From Isoetes taiwanensis (Eukaryota; Streptophyta; Lycopodiopsida; Isoetales; Isoetaceae), in assembly GCA_021234155.1 (NCBI GenBank), contig JAJEKV010000055.1:2165090-2229089 (forward strand): a stretch of 64,000 bases of DNA. The letters are read 5' to 3'. Positions within the stretch are counted from its first letter, which is position 1. Each line of letters begins with the position of its first letter. The notes beneath the pieces are model-generated. The model made no database searches and was not told where the DNA came from. It saw only the letters and a list, made by a program, of their open reading frames with translations. Shown piece after piece: positions 32,678 to 44,798 of this stretch. The position numbers and the translations under genes are program-made.

Positions 32678-35600
32678 ATGGCTTGAGTCTTCAAGATTAG
32701 GTTTGATATTATCGATGGAGTGATACCTATATCTTTGCTTATTTCAGAAAAGCTGGAGCAGGAACATTTTTGCTTTTTCTTTCATTCTTTTTTTTCTTTG
32801 AAGTTCATTTGTATTTTATCCTATACCCTCATCCAAAAATAATGGGGAGGTAGTAGAATAGTTTCTTTGTGGGTGTATATGATTTGAAATTTTATGGCTG
32901 CATGGTCTGTTTTGTTGTCATTTTCTTGAATGTATTTAAAGATTTTATCGATGCATGTTGTTGCTTTATTGGAATGCACTTGGTCTTCGTCTTTCGTATT
33001 AGACAATCAATTGAATGTTATCTCTTGATTGATTCTGCAGGCACCATAGCTGCTGGTATCACATCCATTCATCCCTCCATAGGCTCCTGCAGCACTATAA
33101 CTTTCCACTTGCACAGTAACTTGTTGCAACTATTTTCTTTTAAGGAGAAAGAAACATGTTTCTGTAATTTCTTCAATGCCTTATTAATGTTACATCTAAT
33201 CTGTATCTTGAACTGTGAATCAAATTCTAAATTCCAAATTTTGCTTGTCGGTTTTGTATTTTGTAGGCGAGATTTTAATTTGTAGGAAATTAGCTTGTTG
33301 GATTCGAAGCTACAGGAAGTTGTAGGTAGGAACTAGAAATTAGCAGGTTTGTTTACGAAATACAGGAAATTTTCCTTGAGTAGTTCAAAAATTTCCCGAA
33401 CCAAGTCCTAAGAGGGCAGTTATATAAATAGTGCACATCAAGCCTTAAATTTGAATGGGACCTCTAGTATTTTTTTAGGGGCAATTTTTCGACACGCAAA
33501 TTTTTGGCCTGCCATTCTTTTGCATGTCAAAGTTTTTGAAAGACAGACTTAAACTATAAGAATTATAAGGATAAGATAGAATAGAATGTATTTTTACTGT
33601 CTAGGGATGCCTATGGACCCAAAGGAAAAAAACACCAAAGTCATGGATAATATATTTTAAGTCTTGATAAATATAACTACAAAACAAAGTTCAAAATAAC
33701 TCATAGTCTTAGTAATATTAATATATTTCACATTGACATATTGCCATTGCCAATGCAAAAAATAAGGAAAATCGTTATGTGCAATTTGTTGTTCAAAATC
33801 GAAAATCTTTATGCAAAAAACAAAGTTGCCCATTCAAAAAACGAAAATTAATCTATTCAAGAGATAAATGCTATGAAATTCCTTTGTGTTGAGTGGGCTT
33901 GAAGCTGATTAGCCGAATTGGTCGGATTCAGATCAAATTGCATGAAGATAAAGAAGCTCGATGCTGGGTGGGAAAGAATGGAAATAAGATAGATAGATAG
34001 ATAGTATTTTAACGTCACGCCACTAGGCAGCATCCAACTGGACATGTGACCACACACCACACTGCATTGCTTGGTTGGGGTATGCAAAAAACAAAGTTGC
34101 CCATTCAAAAAACAACAAGGTGCTACGCACGAAGGGTTGCCCTTCTGTGTTTCGAGAGGATGCTTGCATGCTTTTTGTTTTCTTGTTTCGTAATGGATCT
34201 TCTTTGTTTAATATCGAGCCTTCATTTTGTTGTTTCGTAATGGATCTTCTTTGTTTAATACCGAACCTTCTGAATGCTACAAACATAGGAATTCATTTTC
34301 ATAGCCCAAAAGTTCTTAGATTTCACAACTTGTGAGGTTAATTCATACAACTAAAGAACAAAAGAGAAGAGAAACTACTTGATAACTTCATTGTGATGAA
34401 GAATGCATTGGCTCTCATGCATTAGAATACAAAACATTCAGTTGGTCATTTTTTCTCATTTGCACCTAAAGACAAAATATCAAGTAGCATAGTATTTCTA
34501 GCAAAAAGAACATTTTTTATGAAACTTTAAAACAATGATCCACAAACTTCAGCTCCACAGAAGAATGATCTTCAACAATAACATGGTGGTCCTTGAGGAA
34601 AAGATGACGTCTTTTCTAGAACAAATAGGTCTTTTCTATTCTATTCTTTTGGTTAAGTATGGTGCTTCCATGGTATAAGTTGTGGTGTTTCTATGACCAT
34701 TCTTGTGTTTTTGGACATCTCTTGGGTGCACAACTCTCATTTCCTTACTTTTCAGGGTTGCATTTGAGTGTTCAAGAATTTAGAAACCATTGAATCACAA
34801 AAAATCTTAAGGTAGCATCAAACTTCCCAAAGAAATTTTAGGCAATATCTTTTCCTCGTAGACTAGGTTGTGAAAGCAATTGGTAATTGTGAATCTCCCA
34901 CATTCTTCTACTGCAATGTCGCGGACCATAACCTCATAATTGTTATGCCACATTTATCATAATCATGTCTCACATATGACAAAACCTCTTGATTCCTAAG
35001 TATTTTAGAAAGTAAACAAAGGAACAATTTGGCTCCTTTGTTTGTTCCTTCTAGCATGTCCGAGTCACAATTTTTGAGAGCTATGAATTATTGGCATAAG
35101 GAATCGATCAGTAAAATAAGGGAGATATGATAAGATGGTTAGGGTAAAATAAAACTATATCAATCAATGGCATGAATCATGTGAATTGGTCAAGGATTTA
35201 TCCATTGGCCTGATTTTCTTGCATGTTTTGCTTGGCTGCTTTTTGTTTGTTCGTTTTTGTTGTTTTGGTTCATAGGCTCGCGGCATTCATCCTCAAATGT
35301 TGCAGTGCAATTATATCCCTGAACTATAATTTACACCAACCATGATCCTATATGCAAATTTCATCCTAATGGTCGACAACTATTTGGACTTATGAACCTT
35401 AGGAACTTTGCTACAAATCTAAGAATTAGCATGCCAACAAGTTTATTCAATGATCTACACATCCTTTGTGGATATATCGAAAGAAAACTAAGCCACCAGG
35501 TTTGTTACACTAGCATAATTCAAAAATGATGCAATTCATCAGAGAAAGATACTGCTTTTTTATAAAGCTAAGCAAGGTGGATTTTGCCTTCACAAATGAT

Positions 35601-36099
35601 TTTATTTCACTCTTGATTGGGGTAAAAGAAGCATACTTGCAATAAACCTGTTTCTCTGTAGGTAAGTAGTAGTTGATCTCTTTGCATTTAAATTCACATG
35701 CATGGCCCATCTCATATGTTTCGCAATTGCCAGAACTTCCTTTATATTGCAGCATATTAAGGAAGGCAGATTGAATAGAGGAGACTTACATAAAAGCATT
35801 TTGCAGCCGTATCCACATTGGGGTATTTAGGACACACTCACATCACTGATTGTAAGAGTGGCCCAATTAAAGCTTTAGTAAAGATATGAGGAATCACAGA
35901 ACCCAATTGAACCTAAAAGCCTCACCAAGCAAAAAGGCCTTCTTACTAAAATGCCCTGCATTCAACCAGGAGGATAACAAATATAAAACACAAGGAATGG
36001 ACTAGCAGAGATCATGGGTCTAACCACAGAAACTGGCATCAAAGTTTGCTAAAATAGACGCATGCATTCCCTTGTCAAGTTGGCCATGCTTCCATTTAC
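32678..36099. other. AT-rich host sequence, no complete gene
   Basis: Continuation of the pre-insertion host sequence. Mostly AT-rich. A minus-strand segment near 33040-33110 reads VESYSAAGAYGGMNGCDTSS and could be a small exon of the minus-strand gene to the right, but it lacks a clear donor. The templated duplication at 33810-34113 is listed separately. Confidence 0.35.
33810..34113. repeat. Inserted copy of a segment from 41 kb, flanked by a 33-bp direct repeat
   Basis: 33844-34077 is about 95% identical to 41126-41358, including a GATA run and the 3' part of a SINE. The 33 bp TATGCAAAAAACAAAGTTGC... occur at 33810-33842 and again at 34081-34113, on either side of the copied block. The copy at 41 kb has the full SINE, so it is probably the source. 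Confidence 0.85.
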
Positions 36100-36154
36100 C
36101 AGGTGTGCCAAACCTCCGCCAACAGATCTGCAATCGCAACACCTCCAGATCGAC
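36100..36154 (-). CDS. Exon of the unassigned minus-strand gene
   Basis: 55 nt between TTTTAG acceptor and a GTAAAT donor, encoding RSGGVAIADLLAEVWHT in phase 1 to 2. Confidence 0.5.
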
Positions 36155-36805
36155 CTAAAATCAAAGTCTTAAACACACAAATTCAAGGAATTCTATTCTC
36201 GCTATAGAACTTCACCTTAGCTGCAATATACCTGAATATTCTTGTCAACACTGCAAAGATGAAATTCCCAACAACAAATGAGCAAATGAACAACAAATGA
36301 GCACCCCTCGGCAACCCACAAGGTCAATAGATAGAATCACGTCACAATTTGCCATTTAGCTAATCCTTGAAATTAACAAATAAAAAGCCCCCTTCTAAAA
36401 AAGGGTAAAACTTTAATACCATGTTCACTGACTGAAAGGCCACTTTGAAATGCAAGGTCTTGAGAACAAGTCAGATTTATAAGACGGATAACAGTGATCA
36501 AAATCCTCGTGCACCAAAAAAGAGCAGGCATCATGAGATAAGCGGATGTGTTTATTCAGTGAATGGTTAGCTTGTTTGAAGTTGCACATCCTTGTGAATA
36601 TTCTGTCAAGATAATTAATCCGGATACAAGATTCAAAATAGAAGTCACTGCGATTGCCTCTTAGACAAGAGCAAGACCAAAATGCAAATCTTGCCTGATA
36701 ACAATATGAGTTGTTTCAGAGCCCATTAACCATATAGACATCTTCAAAGCTGTACCCTTGGAAATCTCCTTGCTGATTTCCATCATGCACATAAGATTGA
36801 CATAC

Positions 36806-36925
36806 CTTAACAACAGTAGAATTACACCTTTTGTTTTGGGAGTATGAAAAAATTAAAAGTCTTCGTTGCACGTGCTCCTTGAACATCAGTCTCTCAGTCA
36901 TGTCAGAGACCATTTGTGGAACAAC
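36806..36925 (-). CDS. Exon of the unassigned minus-strand gene
   Basis: 120 nt, 40 codons, acceptor ACGTAG and donor GTATGT. Reads VVPQMVSDMTERLMFKEHVQ and continues to CNSTVVK. Confidence 0.6.
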
Positions 36926-38287
36926 CTACGTGTCACAGCATCTGGAAAGCATCTTCTCTTCATCATCTCATCTAAAAGGATATGAACCTTATCTTTATTC
37001 CCTATCCTACAGATAAGAGCAGTGTAAGTTATGACATCTGGAAGGCATCCTCTTTTAATCATATCGTCTAAAAGAGCAGTTGCCTCATGGACTTATGCTT
37101 TTAGACCACGAAGAAATGCCACTACATGAAAACATTTTCTTCATAGAGCAATAATAAACTCATTCACTGAACCAGTTAACTAGAGCGGCATGTCGCAACA
37201 ATAGGTAGAATCATCAATGAAAGAAACTTATCACATAGTTGCCAATTGTTATATGCAAAAAGATCTGCAGCCTTTTTAATTTTTCTTAGGATGACAAACA
37301 ATTTCTGTCCACCGCCATGTCAAATGGTAGAGCTGATGATATCCAGAGTCACATTCCAGAAGGATATATGCAGCCATGGGGAGCCTACTGATCTTGTTTA
37401 AATGCCACAGTTCTCATACAATATGCTCCAACATCTTTTTGCGTACACCTCTAATCTTTATTTTGCGTACACCTCTGTTTCAAAATCCATAGTAACTCGA
37501 TAAACAGGTGTGCAGTTAGACATACCAATAGAAGAGACATGCACCAAGTGCCAATAAAAAGTTTCGCTGAGATTTGAAAGTTTAATACAGCAAAGGATGT
37601 GTTAGAAAACTTCACAAGAAAATTATATTTCTAGATGAAGTATATTTTATAACCACAACTAATTGCACAGGTTAAGGTGATGGAATATACAATTCTTTCA
37701 GAACGAACTCGTTCAAGTAATGTGCAACTCTCTAACTGGCACTGTAGCCAGTGTTCACCTTCAAATATAAATCTGAAACAATTTAAATAAAGTACACATG
37801 TAAGCTGAAATGTGCTAAGCAAGTTGGTATCAGACTTTGAAAAGTCCTCATAAACAAGTAGTACAATTCACTTCATTTGTGGACAATCCAAGGGCATTAA
37901 ATGGATATTTCCCAAATTCATACATCACTAAGGGCTCATCCAGCTCAAAATTGAATCTTTGCTCATTTCCCTTGCTCCACCCTTAACTAGGGTAAGAAGT
38001 ATCTGCATTGTTGATAGGTTAACTAAGAATAATGCCTTTGGAAATACTGTACTGCCATCCACAGAACACAACCATTATAGATTGAGGAAGCATGCAAAAT
38101 AAATAGCAGAACTAAAATAAATTATTATGCAAAAGTAGTTTTCGCTCAAACATGTCTGCTGCCTTAAAATGAACTTGTAGATATCTGCTTTATCTAGCCC
38201 ATCCTAATGGTTATCTTTACCAATGTATTTAAAACAAAAGGAATTCATATCATTAAAATGTCAATGTGAAATGTTTTTTGCCTCAGC

Positions 38288-38473
38288 TCATTTTTTTTTC
38301 CTGATATTGGACAAGGCTTTATAGCATGCTTTCTCACAATTTGTTTCGCAGGACTTTTTCCAGTTTCCCCAAGGTTCAATCAGTTCTCTCTCAGTCTTTA
38401 CAAGTTCTTCAAGTTTGCAGTTCTTTGAAGATATTGATGCAGAAGCTTTCTGTAATGCTCTATTCATGATCCT
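38288..38473 (-). CDS. Possible terminal exon, charged helix
   Basis: Acceptor CTCTACAG, then 61 codons (RIMNRALQKASASISSKN ... ALSNIRKKK) and a TGA. No donor seen, so it may be a last exon or an alternative end. Its phase does not fit the preceding exon without another exon between. Confidence 0.4.
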   Translation of the reverse strand, partial: RIMNRALQKASASISSKNCKLEELVKTERELIEPWGNWKKSCETNCEKACYKALSNIRKKK

Positions 38474-38728
38474 CTGTAGAGTGTGCATTCTAACCAGAGC
38501 CTAAGCTTTGAACTGGCCATTTGTTATGTTGGGAATGAAAGCTATAGATATAGCTCCTTGAACATCCTAAGAGGTCCCGGCTTCTCATAATACGGAATAA
38601 ATGGTCATATGTACAACCTGTAGCTAATCTAAATTTTGTAGCAAAAGCATCGGAATATAGTTTGACATTAAAAGAAGATGGAGGCTCCTCTAGGTTCTGG
38701 ACCTACAGGTTTTTTGAAGCGCAAATAC

Positions 38729-38815
38729 ATCTCTTTCTGACTAGGTGTAGCGGCAGCAAGCTTGAAACAACCATCATTTTTGCCCCTCCAAATTCGTCAT
38801 CTTTTATGGCAGATC
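38729..38815 (-). CDS. Exon of the unassigned minus-strand gene
   Basis: 87 nt, phase 1 to 1, acceptor TTCGAAG and donor GTATTT. Encodes SAIKDDEFGGAKMMVVSSLL plus PLHLVRK. The phase matches the exon at 39031-39244. Confidence 0.55.
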
Positions 38816-39030
38816 CTTCGAAAGAAGAAGTCCTTAGACAACAGCTAAGAACATTGACATGTCTACAGTTTATATTATGTATACAATCATGTAAAACATA
38901 CGAAGTCTCTGAGCATCATCGTCACAAATGTAATGAGAATTTAGGAGTTTTTCTTTCAAGGAAGCCTAGATATCTTGACTTTAAGTTAAAACTAAAGACA
39001 AAAAGCACACAAGGATAGAAGAGAACTAAC

Positions 39031-39244
39031 CAATTGTCTGGAACAAGGAGAAGGGTATGATTGCTGCCAAGGGTTGCAAAGCTCTAGAGATCATGGAAAC
39101 AAAGCGGGTCTGAAGAATACGAGGCCTACTACCTTAACCGAGTAACTGAGGCATGCCAAAGCAGATGGACAGTTGTTGCATAAGCTGAGGCGCTTGTCGG
39201 AGAAGATATCTAGACATTGCTTTCCACTCCGCACTCCTGCAGGA
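39031..39244 (-). pseudogene. Exon of the unassigned gene carrying an in-frame TAA
   Basis: 214 nt, acceptor GTTGTAG, donor GTTAGT. Open reading SAEWKAMSRYLLRQAPQLMQ to FGMPQLLG, then TAA (39134-39136), then open again through RPRILQTRFVSMISRALQPL to FQTI. Both sides of the stop look equally protein-like. Confidence 0.6.
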
Positions 39245-40203
39245 CTACAACTTATGATATTAGACTCTGCAGTTGTTTAAAAATTTGCCAGGCATTCAAA
39301 TGCGGCCAGCAAACTACTTCAGTTCAGCAACAAATAACAAATGAAGAGCAAGCTACAAAGTACACACCTGTAAATAAAGAGATTCATAAACAATAACCAG
39401 GTGATAACAAATATACAAAAAAAGGTACAAAAGTGAACAAAATGGAAGGACTTTGCTCGCGTTTAGAAATCAGCATATATCTGTGAAGCAAACACATAAA
39501 GATGGTATGAGAACTAAAGCCATAGAAACCAAAAGCAGTCTTAACATGATAGAATTTAAGCAACTTATTTCCACAATTGGGAATGTCAAATACTCTTCCA
39601 TTCAGTGTCAACAATGTGCCCGTGCATGGGCTTAGGTGGGGTGGCTGTGCACACAGTTTTACACGTTAAAAGAATGCATCTTGAGCATGTTTTACATGAA
39701 CATCAATCAATGGAGCAGGTTCTTCACTGATCTAAATGCTGCAGTGCAAAAGCAACTTAAAGATGGACTTGGATAATGTCGCTATTGCTACTTAGCAGGA
39801 GATACAGCTTTGCACGGTAAAAAATGCATCTTTGAGCATGTTTTGTACATCAGTCAATTGAGCAGGTTCTCCACTCATCTGAATGCTGGAGTCCAAAAGC
39901 AACTCGATGGAGATAAATCTGGATAATGTTGTTGTATTACTACTTAGCCTAGCTAAGCAGGAGGTCAGTCAGCTAGTGAACCTGATTTGAAAATCCTCCT
40001 TACAAAGATAGGATTCTACCATTACTCAAATAGGTTCCATAGCGCTCAAATTATGTGGATATTCATCTATCCAGTGTGCAATGGGACACTTAGCTGAATG
40101 AAAAGGAGACAGACCAAGAACAGGATGCAGAATCCACCATTTGGCAACGTTTGCAAGCATCATATTACCATATACAAAAATACAGATAAATGTACGTTCT
40201 TAC

Positions 40204-40245
40204 ATGGGGCTGCTGATGAGGGGTTCCACTTCCAGCACTCACAAC
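40204..40245 (-). CDS. 42-nt exon of the unassigned gene
   Basis: CTCAG acceptor and GTAAGA donor, exactly 14 codons (VVSAGSGTPHQQPH), phase 0 on both sides. Confidence 0.6.
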
Positions 40246-40331
40246 CTGAGAATAGAGCGAAAACATGCCAAAATGGAAAACCAAAATTAACAAACAAATC
40301 TGGAAAGCTGAGAGAAGACGTGATTTTCTAC

Positions 40332-40577
40332 CTCGGCCCAAGAATTTCGATCTGAAGAATTGTGAGATGCAGATGGCGCATCACTATTCAAAGCATCCAA
40401 GGCGCAATCTAACAGCCCTTTTATGAGCCCATCCATAGCTTTGCCACTGGAACAGCTTATATCCAATCCACAGGATAAGGAACCCCGAACTGCAAGTCCC
40501 CATGCCCCAGATCTATCCACTAGTAACACCAAGTTGTGGCGTTTGCGCTTATGCTTTGGCCCAAATGTGTCTTCAAA
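40332..40577 (-). CDS. Main exon of the unassigned gene
   Basis: 246 nt, 82 codons, phase 0 on both sides. Starts FEDTFGPKHKRKRHNLVLLV and includes SCGLDISCSSGKAMDGLIKG. A basic KHKRKR patch may be a nuclear localisation signal. Confidence 0.65.
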
Positions 40578-40749
40578 CTTTTACGATCCAAAAGATGGAC
40601 CCATGCACACAAAAATGTCAAACGCGTGGATTTAAAAGAGACTTGTTGGGTGATGATGGAACTCACTTTAAGCGTGTAGAACAAGAAGAATCAAATCTAT
40701 TCATTTCCATTGTAGAGCATATCATATTTTCCCCGCTTGGTCTCCTTCA

Positions 40750-40921
40750 AAATAACGATAATGATCCAGAAACTTTAGTCTGCATTTCCTCACGAAAGGT
40801 CTCCAATTCCCTCTTGACCAATGACTCTAGTGTTTCCTACAGTCATAACAATCTCAAATCCTTGTCAATCAAATCATCAAATGAGCAAGCAAAATAGAAC
40901 ACTTACCGAACCATCGACGAT
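40750..40921 (-). CDS. Upstream small exons of the unassigned gene
   Basis: A 15-nt exon (40907-40921, IVDGS) with a GTAAGT donor joins across a 70-nt intron to an exon starting at 40836 (ETLESLVKRELETFREEMQT), a likely helix. The 3' border of the second exon is unclear because a TGA follows at 40747. Confidence 0.45.
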
Positions 40922-40984
40922 CTGGAAGGAAGCTCCTTAGATTGAAGCTCATGGTGGAGAATGCGGCCCTTACTATTCTGATCG

Positions 40985-41122
40985 ACAACAGGGCTGACCG
41001 CCAGTTTACTGGCAACAGCCAGTTTGGAGCAGTCACCAGCATATCCTAGGAATATGCTGGCATATTCCTGGATATGCCACAAACCCACACAAACAAGGGT
41101 TTGCCCCCCTAGGGGCAACCCA
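40985..41122. repeat. Cluster of hairpins next to the duplicated segment
   Basis: Three inverted repeats within 140 bp: CCAGTTTACTGG-type at about 40998, GCATATCCTAGGAATATGC with its near-complement at 41037-41075, and GGGTTTGCCCCC/GGGGCAACCC at 41097-41121. Confidence 0.7.
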
Positions 41123-41125
41123 AAA

Positions 41126-41358
41126 ATTAATCTATTCAAGAGATAAATGCTATGAAATTCCTTTGTGTTGAGTGGGTTTGAAGCTGATTAGCCGAATTGG
41201 TCAGATTCAGATCAAATTGCATGAAGATGAAGAAGCTCGATGCTGGGTGGGAAAGAATGGAAATAAGATAGATAGATAGATAGATAGTATTTTAATGTCA
41301 CACCATTAGGCAACATCCAACTGGACATGTGACCACACACCACACTACATTGCTTGGT
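41126..41358. repeat. Source copy of the segment duplicated at 33.8 kb
   Basis: Matches 33844-34077 with a handful of differences. It includes 140 bp upstream of the SINE tail plus part of the SINE. Confidence 0.85.
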
Positions 41359-41490
41359 TGAGCCCTGCCCCCAACCACTTTACATTGCATCTATGGGTTT
41401 TGATACCCAAAACAGTTCAGAGTGTGATTCTGGGCGGTCTCGAACTCGAGACCTATAGTTGCTAGACCTAGTATGTTACCACTAGACTGG
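41266..41490 (-). mobile_element. tRNA-derived SINE
   Basis: About 225 bp on the minus strand. The 5' end has an A-box-like TCTAGTGGTAACATAC and a B-box GAGTTCGAGACC about 30 bp further, the two internal RNA polymerase III promoter elements. It ends in GTGACATTAAAATACTATC followed by a TATC run (41266-41288). A 5'-truncated copy lies inside 33986-34077, and a related 3' end is at 62465. No clear target duplication was found. Confidence 0.7.
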
Positions 41491-43377
41491 AAGGGAAACT
41501 CTTATCGTTCTATTGTTTTTTCCCAATTACTTGCCTCATCAATTAGCCAATTTTAAAAAATGCATTCATTGAGAGGAGATTGTTAAGAAATTTAAATATC
41601 ATAATTTAGTTTTGATCAAGAATAATAACAAATAAAATATAAAGCATAAACCGAAAAATATATCAAAACATATATAATGCATTCACTTTGATTCTATTCT
41701 TCGAGATTTTTTTATGCTCCAGTGCATGCGCGCCAAGTGTCGAAATTTTTTTTGGGGGAACATTTTTTTTTTTTATTTTTCTAGTTAATATTGGTGTGGC
41801 GACTACGGCGGCTATGGCGGCCTTTTCCCTGTTTTGTGCCTTGCCATTTGCTTTGCCGGTATGATTTGCCGATGATCGCCGTACGCGTTCTTTGGTAGAT
41901 CGGCTATGGCGGATCCAACTCCATCTCCTCCTGCTCGACTCTTCTTCCGGTGCATTAATAAGTAGATCCGCAATTGCCTAATGCTAGAGATTTGAGCGTA
42001 AGAAGGGGATATGGTTCTTGATAGCCATCGAATTTTCATGCAGAGGAGATTAGCGGACTGGATTGCTTCCATGGTTACCGAGGAGTGGAACCAAAACAAA
42101 TGGTTTAAAGAGGTAAGGTAGAGGTTGGAGCACAATTGCTTTGCTTCGGGGCAGGGCTGCGGTTATAAATGGCGGGCTCACGAAAGCGGCGGAGAAGAGT
42201 CTAGGTTTGATCATACAAGAATTTACTTCTAAATATTTTGGGTACCCTAATCGAGCAGCTCCATCCTTGGTGCGGAGGTGATTCTCGTAAGCTCTTTTTA
42301 AAACGGGGGAGGAGCTCTTTTCCCTTGGGTTAAGCCTCTCGGATTCCGCACCTTTGAATCCCGTTTAAAGCTCTTGCTTGCCACAAGAGGGGCAAGTATT
42401 GGAAGCATATGAAGATACGTTGGGTCACTTTTGCTGGTGCTGGCCGAGATGCTTCTGTTGTAGTGCATTGAACGCATTTCTAGTTCTACACATGTTAACA
42501 CTGAGGCATTTGAGTTCATAGAAACGTCGTTGCAAATCCTTCTGATGGAAATCAACAGCCTGAGCCAATGGTAAATATTGCTGATGCAGGTTGCAAGATG
42601 AAGTCTGCAAGCACCCGACAAAGTTATCCAGATGTAGGATTGGAATGAAGCCCATGCTGCTAATTATTTCTTCTGCCTTTTCCAGCTTTCAAGCTCCTCC
42701 CGTAGGTCCAACATTATGTGACAATGTTGCATTGTAAGGATGATGCCATGAGCTTCACTATTTGAAACATATAATGGCAACCTTCAGCCTGACATTTGTT
42801 CCATAGCTAAGTGTCTGGTCGAGTCTTGGAAGAAATTACTTTCAAGATAGCCAGAAGCGTTTGCATTCTTATAAGACTAAACAAATATTGTAAGGCATTG
42901 AATGATTCTAATATTTGAACATTTTACGCAGCAATGAATCTTCAGCAGGCAAAGATAATGCTAACAAACATTGTTTGGCACAGTGTCATGTGCTTCAAAA
43001 ACTCAGAAACATCATTATCCTTGAGCATATGCTGCAAGCATGGATGTGCATTGAGGCGTAGCATTGCACATTTGTTATACATATTAATGACATTCCATCC
43101 TGGTCCATTAAATTGTGCAGACATACCATAACATGCACAAAGAGCAGTTGCATGTGTGAAATTGTCAGGTAATAGCGCTGTTAATTGCATGCGAAAGCGC
43201 AGCCACTTTATGTTTCTTCATTTTCTTGAACACCCACAACATAACCTAAAGCGTTGGCATGGCATGTAGCATTTAAATTTTGTGCTCAACTAGTTAGTAC
43301 TATGCACGTAGCATTTAAATTTTGAGCAAGACTCTACAATTATATGGTCTATCTTATGATAAGGACACGCGTTTCAT

Positions 43378-43470
43378 ATATTCAATACGTTCAAGAAAGC
43401 CTTTTGCGCAAATGCGAATTATGATATTCAATACGTTCAAGAAAGCCTTTTGCACAAATGCAAACTATGA
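43378..43470 (+). repeat. 46-bp tandem duplication
   Basis: ATATTCAATACGTTCAAGAA... twice, with small differences (GCGCAAATGCG against GCACAAATGCA). Confidence 0.85.
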
Positions 43471-43542
43471 TAAATCCATTACTAAACAAGACTAGAATTT
43501 AGACTCGGGCCAACTTTATAGGGTTAGAACTAAAGAAATGTT

Positions 43543-43564
43543 CGCGGCGGCCTTGGCCGCCGCG
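43543..43564. repeat. GC-rich hairpin
   Basis: CGCGGCGGCC-TT-GGCCGCCGCG, ten perfect base pairs with a 2-base centre, in AT-rich surroundings. Confidence 0.8.
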
Positions 43565-44798
43565 ATAAATTTCTTGTAATATAAGCAATAATTTTTTTGT
43601 TTCATAATCATATAATCATGGCCATTCTATTGAAGGGCAATCTTTTCCTAAGCTTTTCTATTGAATGGTAAAAAATTTCCCTTGCCATTCTTAAGAATGT
43701 CTAGACAAAATTTTGCCATTCTATGCATGGCTAAGACCCCCAAGAATGGTACCGAACATTTCAGATTTAAGGTTGCACATGTATATTGGTAATGAAAGTA
43801 TACATAAACACTAGTAAATGTGTGCCCGAATATAATGATAATAAGATAGATAGTAGTTTTAAAAGGAGAAATGTGGCCTACCCTAACATTTCGGATAACC
43901 CAACTTCTCCCTTGACTAATTGCACCATAACGAGGCAATCCAATAATCCAGACTTTGTCCCGGGGCCACACGTCATCTGATACATCAGCATGAAGAAGAG
44001 GAACGAAAGGTTTTTCCTTTCTGATGTCGTTGCAAGAGTATATATATTTTTAGGGTAGGAGGTTTAGCGTCCTGCTTTTGATCTTAGTTTCGTGGGCAGC
44101 AGCGGCATAAGCGGCATCTCCACCGAAGAATTTTCACCGTATCTTACGTAGATTGATGGACTCTTTTCTAGCTGAAATTTACAGCCTCAATATTGCTTGC
44201 GCTGTTGCAAACTTGATTACCGGGACGAGTGTATGAATACATTATGGTTATTGGCCTACATTGGAAGATAGTATTTACAGTTTTGTTAACCACAAGCAAC
44301 GGACATGACATCTTTTACCCAAATATCTTCCGCATCATAATTTTGCAGCTGGAACTTTGTGGTTCAATCCCACAATTTATAGCCACTCGCCAAGACGTTT
44401 TTAATGAAGCCTTTTACTTTCAAACATGGTGGTATGGCTTCTTGTATTTCTTGCTGTCATCTGATTAATTGGCTGGAGAGTTGTTTATTTTATCATTCTA
44501 TTTCAAGCTTTGCAATAGAAGCCTAGTATATGGTACATGGTGATAAGATTCAATTGTTCAGATAATTTTATTAGAACAGTTACTCTAGTCATACATTTAC
44601 GAATTCTTTTTGGAATGATACTACCTTGAAGTATATTTCATTGAAACATGTGCCACCTTATTATGCACCTTAACCTGACATATTGTTTCCGACTGTAATG
44701 CAGATTGAGGGAATGCTAAGCTCAACAATATTCAATTTCCAAATGTTAGAGCATTTAGTCTCACATGTTTGATTTTCACAAGCAAGCACTATAACACC

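Larger units (their letters stand above)
36100..40921 (-). pseudogene. Multi-exon host gene of unassigned family, one in-frame stop
   Basis: Exons on the minus strand with consensus borders and compatible phases: 40921-40907, 40836 to about 40750, 40577-40332 (phase 0-0), 40245-40204 (0-0), 39244-39031 (0-1), 38815-38729 (1-1), 38473 onward, 36925-36806 (0-0) and 36154-36100. Readable peptides include KRKRHNLVLLVDRSGAWGLA, RYLLRQAPQLMQQLSICFGM, FVSMISRALQPLAAIIPFSL and DDEFGGAKMMVVSSLLPLHL. They look like an alpha-helical nuclear or scaffold protein, but I cannot name it. A TAA at 39134-39136 interrupts the third strong exon. Whether this is a real nonsense mutation or a sequence error is open. 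Ends of the gene are not defined. Confidence 0.55.
41491..44700. other. Mostly non-coding host sequence
   Basis: No gene supported. A minus-strand open frame at 41812-42135 (107 residues) and others at 42298-42655 and 42942-43190 lack recognisable domains and splice support. A 46-bp tandem duplication is at 43378-43470 and a GC-rich hairpin at 43543-43564. Confidence 0.4.

Noticed and set aside
32869-33285. 138-residue plus-strand open frame
   Set aside because: Cys/Phe-rich, low-complexity translation of AT-rich DNA; no domain, no splice support.
33810-34113. The 33-bp direct repeats as the target duplication of a SINE insertion
   Set aside because: Far longer than SINE duplications, and the inserted block contains 140 bp beyond the SINE tail that is shared with the source locus.
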